Shown: positions 61,552-64,000 of the stretch, in pieces
How the letters are laid out: the number at the start of each line of letters is the position of its first letter
Numbering within the stretch: position 1 is the first letter of the stretch
NCBI GenBank assembly: GCA_019119895.1
Contig: DWWD01000020.1
Span: 1-64,000 of the forward strand
DNA from: Candidatus Anaerostipes avistercoris
GTDB lineage: Bacteria > Bacillota > Clostridia > Lachnospirales > Lachnospiraceae
Length of the DNA: 64,000 nucleotides
Direction: 5' to 3'
Translations under genes and position numbers: made by a program
The notes under the pieces: model-generated
Database searches by the model: none
The model's input: the letters and a program-made list of their open reading frames with translations, nothing else
Told to the model about the DNA's origin: nothing

Positions 61552-62433
61552 ATGGAACAATTAATCATCAGCACGTTTGAGCAGGGGTTTATCTATGCGA
61601 TCATGGCCCTTGGCGTATATATTACTTATAAGATCCTGGACTTCCCGGATCTGTCAGTGGACAGTACGTTCCCGCTGGGAGCGGCGATCACCACAGTCAT
61701 CCTGTCAAAAGGAATGAATCCGCTGCTGGCGCTGGCAGCCTCTGTGGCAGCCGGTGCGATTGCCGGAACGGTGACCGGGCTGATTCATGTAAAATGTAAG
61801 GTCAGAGATCTGTTATCCGGAATCATCGTGATGACAGGACTTTATACCCTTAACTTAAGAATTGTAGGGGGAACCGCCAATGTTCCTCTGTTTAATTACA
61901 AATCTGTTTTCGATAACGATTTTGTAAATGCAATATTCCCGGAAGTACTGAGACCGTATAAAACAGTGATCATTATTTTTGTGATCATGCTGATCGCGAA
62001 GATTCTTCTGGACTTGTATCTGAAAACAAAATCCGGATATCTGCTCCGGGCCGTTGGTGACAACCCGACCATCGTAACATCTCTGGCGAAGGACAGCGGT
62101 TTTGTGAAAATCGTCGGTCTTGCCATTTCCAACGGACTGGTTTCCCTGGCAGGAAGTGTTATGTGCCAGCAGCAGAGATTCTTTGAGATTTCTATGGGAA
62201 CAGGAACAATCGTTATCGGCCTGGCAAGTGTTATTATCGGAACCAATGTATTTAAAGGCAATCTGATCAAGGCAACAACGGCAGTTGTGATTGGTTCTGT
62301 AATCTACAAGGCGTGTGTTGCCATCGCGATTGAACTGGGACTGCCTGCAACAGACCTGAAGATGATCACGGCGGTATTGTTCCTGATTATTTTACTGATC
62401 AGTATGGACCGCAAGAAGAAGGTGAAGTCATGA
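61552..62433 (+). CDS. ABC transporter permease (TrpY-like)
   Basis: A 293-residue membrane protein with about eight or nine helices of the BPD_transp_2 (branched-chain/LivH-like) type: FEQGFIYAIMALGVYITYKI, DFPDLSVDSTFPLGAAIT, GIIVMTGLYTLN and RAVGDNPTIVTSLAKDSG. It forms the channel for the substrate delivered by the lipoprotein. It overlaps the ATPase gene by four bases. Confidence 0.92.
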   Translation: MEQLIISTFEQGFIYAIMALGVYITYKILDFPDLSVDSTFPLGAAITTVILSKGMNPLLALAASVAAGAIAGTVTGLIHVKCKVRDLLSGIIVMTGLYTLNLRIVGGTANVPLFNYKSVFDNDFVNAIFPEVLRPYKTVIIIFVIMLIAKILLDLYLKTKSGYLLRAVGDNPTIVTSLAKDSGFVKIVGLAISNGLVSLAGSVMCQQQRFFEISMGTGTIVIGLASVIIGTNVFKGNLIKATTAVVIGSVIYKACVAIAIELGLPATDLKMITAVLFLIILLISMDRKKKVKS

Positions 62434-63203
62434 TAGAATTACAGCATATCGATAAATATTATAATATAGGGACAGTGAATGAAGTTTGCCTGTTCAAAGA
62501 TTTTAATCTTACGATTAACGACGGAGATTTTATTTCCGTGATCGGAAGCAACGGATCCGGGAAAACTTCTCTGCTGAATCTGATCTGTGGAAGTCTGGAA
62601 GCGGAAGCAGGGAAAATTATTTTAAATGGGGAAGATATTACAAAGCAGAAAGAATATGTAAGACAGAGAAAGATCGGAAGAGTCTACCAGGATCCTGCAA
62701 TGGGAACCTGTCCGTCTATGACCATCCTTGAAAATATGTCTCTGGCGGATAACAAAGGAAAGTCGTTCGGACTGAGCTTCGGGACTAACCGGAAGCGTGT
62801 CAGCTACTACAGAGAATTATTAAGTCAGCTGGGGCTTGGACTGGAAGACATGATGGGCAGCAAGGTAGGTTCTCTGTCCGGAGGTCAGAGACAGGCGATC
62901 GCCCTTCTCATGATCACAATGACGCCGATTGAGTTTCTGATTCTGGATGAGCATACAGCGGCGCTGGATCCGAAAACAGCGGAACTGATCATGGAGCTGA
63001 CGGATAAGGTTGTCCGGGAGAAAAAACTGACAACGATCATGGTAACCCATAACCTTCGGTATGCGGTGGAATATGGAAACCGCCTGATCATGATGCACCA
63101 GGGAGAAGCAATCATCGACAAAGCAGGAGCGGATAAAGATAATCTGGATGTAGATGACCTTCTGGACCGTTTCAACCAGATCAGCATTGAGACCGGAAAT
63201 TAA
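62430..63203 (+). CDS. ABC transporter ATP-binding protein (TrpZ-like)
   Basis: A 257-residue ABC ATPase: Walker A VIGSNGSGKTSLLNLI, Q-loop RVYQDPAMGTCPSM, signature VGSLSGGQRQAIALL, Walker B LILDEHTAALDPKTAEL, and switch VTHNLRYAVEYG. Powers the importer with the lipoprotein and permease before it. The start is within the permease stop codon region (ATGA). No terminator directly after; an AAAGATCCCG hairpin lies 163 bp on. Confidence 0.94.
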   Translation: MIELQHIDKYYNIGTVNEVCLFKDFNLTINDGDFISVIGSNGSGKTSLLNLICGSLEAEAGKIILNGEDITKQKEYVRQRKIGRVYQDPAMGTCPSMTILENMSLADNKGKSFGLSFGTNRKRVSYYRELLSQLGLGLEDMMGSKVGSLSGGQRQAIALLMITMTPIEFLILDEHTAALDPKTAELIMELTDKVVREKKLTTIMVTHNLRYAVEYGNRLIMMHQGEAIIDKAGADKDNLDVDDLLDRFNQISIETGN

Positions 63204-63284
63204 GGCGCCGGAAAGAATCCGTTAAGAATGAACAGATTTTGTTCATATTATTTTATTTTTTCTTTAGAAAATTTTATATGGAGA

Positions 63285-63316
63285 AAATTGAATGAAAAGA
63301 GAATTGAGGTATAATA
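63285..63316 (+). promoter_or_regulatory. Putative promoter in the gap before the CcdA-like gene
   Basis: TTGAAT (63288-63293) and TATAAT (63310-63315) are 16 bp apart. It would start a short RNA ending at the terminator near 63396. Confidence 0.55.
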
Positions 63317-63321
63317 AAGAC

Positions 63322-63397
63322 ATAGTTTTTCATATATATTTTTTAATCCTCTCTTTTCATTATAGAAAGATCCCGTCGGTAAGGCGGGATCTTTTTG
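63322..63397 (+). ncRNA. Candidate small RNA
   Basis: The 364-bp gap 63204-63567 has no convincing gene. Between a TATAAT promoter (63310-63315) and a strong terminator hairpin (63366-63397) lies a transcribed-looking segment of about 75 bases. Part of it (TCTCTTTTCATT, 63350-63361) is the exact reverse complement of AATGAAAAGAGA at 63291-63302 in the promoter. No known RNA family is recognised. A short open frame across this region lacks a start site. Confidence 0.35.
63366..63397 (+). terminator. Intrinsic terminator
   Basis: AAAGATCCCG and CGGGATCTTTTT pair around TCGGTAAGG and end in TTTTTG. Confidence 0.9.
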
Positions 63398-63497
63398 TGG
63401 TGTGGGAGGGGGAGGAATCTTCTCTATCCGATGGAAAAAATTATTTTCTGTCATCAATAAGTGAGAATGAAAGTCGCTAGTATTTCCTGTGATAAGG

Positions 63498-63526
63498 TTG
63501 CATATTTTAAAAAAAATGAGTACAAT
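63498..63526 (+). promoter_or_regulatory. Promoter of the CcdA-like gene
   Basis: TTGCAT (63498-63503), 17-bp spacer, TACAAT (63521-63526); about 40 bp before the start codon. Confidence 0.65.
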
Positions 63527-63567
63527 AGTCACTTAGAACGCTAAAATGTTAAAAGGTGGAATTCGTT

Positions 63568-64000
63568 ATGTTAGAAACATTTTCAAGAAATATTGTTGAG
63601 ATGATCCATGGAAATCTGTGGATTGGTCCATTGTTTGCGCTGATCGCAGGAATTTTCACATCGCTGACTCCCTGCGCGCTGTCCAATATTCCGCTGGTAA
63701 CAGGGTATGTGACGGCAGATGGGGATGAGATCAAAGATAACAGGAGAGCCTTTCTCCTGTCCATTACGTTCGCTGCGGGATCTGCGGTTACTTTTATCTG
63801 TCTTGGATTCATTGCCTCAGCCCTGGGACATGTGATCGGACATTCCGAGATCGTTCATATACTTCTGGGTATTCTGATGATCCTGATGGCGCTTCAGATG
63901 TGGGGCGTGATTCAGTTGATTCCTCATGTTCACGGCCTTGGCGGAAATGGAAAGCAGGGCTTTGTCGGCGCCTTTTTTGTGGGGATGATCGGAGGAATTT
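63568..64000 (+). CDS. CcdA/DsbD-like cytochrome c biogenesis membrane protein (partial)
   Basis: ATG 63568 with AAAAGGTGGAATTCG opens a frame to the window end, 144 codons so far. Helix 1 carries the CcdA-type motif GIFTSLTPCALSNIPLVTGY with its redox Cys, and a second helix is FLLSITFAAGSAVTFICLG. Later parts show IPHVHGLGGNGKQGFVGAFF, where a second Pro-Cys motif would be expected. Such proteins pass electrons across the membrane to thiol or metal partners. The C-terminus lies outside the window. Confidence 0.85.
   Translation, partial: MLETFSRNIVEMIHGNLWIGPLFALIAGIFTSLTPCALSNIPLVTGYVTADGDEIKDNRRAFLLSITFAAGSAVTFICLGFIASALGHVIGHSEIVHILLGILMILMALQMWGVIQLIPHVHGLGGNGKQGFVGAFFVGMIGGI

Noticed and set aside
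63292-63480. A 62-codon frame in the gap before the CcdA-like gene
   Set aside because: It reads through a strong intrinsic terminator, has no ribosome binding site, and its product has no protein-like pattern.

Overview
The window looks like a chromosomal segment of a spore-forming, low- to mid-GC member of the Lachnospiraceae (Blautia / Mediterraneibacter / Dorea-like gut Clostridia). The grounds are codon and protein style throughout, spoIVA, the yicC-gmk-rpoZ and dgt-dnaG-rpoD gene orders, an AgrC/AgrA-like two-component system, a T-box and a yjdF-type riboswitch. The genus is inferred, not proven. No rRNA, tRNA or CRISPR array was seen.

Layout. (1) 1-13.3 kb is an accessory stretch. It opens with the last 27 codons of a large serine recombinase (the edge of an integrated element) and continues with small, poorly known genes. 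Several of these look like products of internal deletions: an acyltransferase-like protein, a Nudix/glycine-zipper remnant, a DUF3795 remnant and a 33-codon tail. It is rich in acyltransferases: five GNAT domains, one fused to an alpha/beta hydrolase, plus a chloramphenicol-acetyltransferase-like protein. It also holds an XRE membrane regulator, an S51 peptidase, yjdF with its riboswitch, an ACT-domain protein, a bacterial GOLPH3-like protein and a flavodoxin. (2) 13.3-19.4 kb is mostly on the minus strand: an Rpn-like nuclease, an HxlR regulator divergent from a flavin-oxidase-fold protein with palindromic operators between them, a small membrane protein, an ABC exporter, and a LytTR response regulator with a GHKL histidine kinase. 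The response regulator is split by a 12-bp homopolymer tract, which suggests phase variation or a sequencing error.

(3) 19.5-35 kb is a housekeeping block on the plus strand: rimM-trmD-HAD, rplS, lepB-rbgA-rnhB-yraN-pgeF, der-plsY-gpsA, an aminotransferase, a DUF1622 protein, dapF, murE, glpK and aroE. A decayed glucitol/sorbitol PTS gene lies at 35.1-35.6 kb. (4) 35.6-44.2 kb has spoIVA, fabH behind a strong promoter with a FabT-like operator, a small alarmone synthetase, rRNA/pseudouridine modification genes, an SDR, a HAD and recU. (5) 44.2-55 kb has yicC-gmk-rpoZ, uppP, a sigma-70-like protein without the DNA-recognition C-terminus, dgt, dnaG, rpoD, trmK, a Nif3-like protein and a TGS-nucleoside kinase fusion. 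rnpB follows at 55.1 kb.

(6) 55.7-59.3 kb is an amino-sugar catabolic cluster, nanE-rpiR-nagB-nagA, with two phased palindromes upstream that probably bind the RpiR regulator. It turns ManNAc-6-P and GlcNAc-6-P into fructose-6-P. (7) 59.3-64 kb has a long perfect palindrome, a SleB-like cell-wall hydrolase, a T-box with a UGG (Trp) specifier preceding a lipoprotein-permease-ATPase ABC importer of the TrpXYZ type, a candidate small RNA, and the start of a CcdA-like membrane protein that runs off the window.
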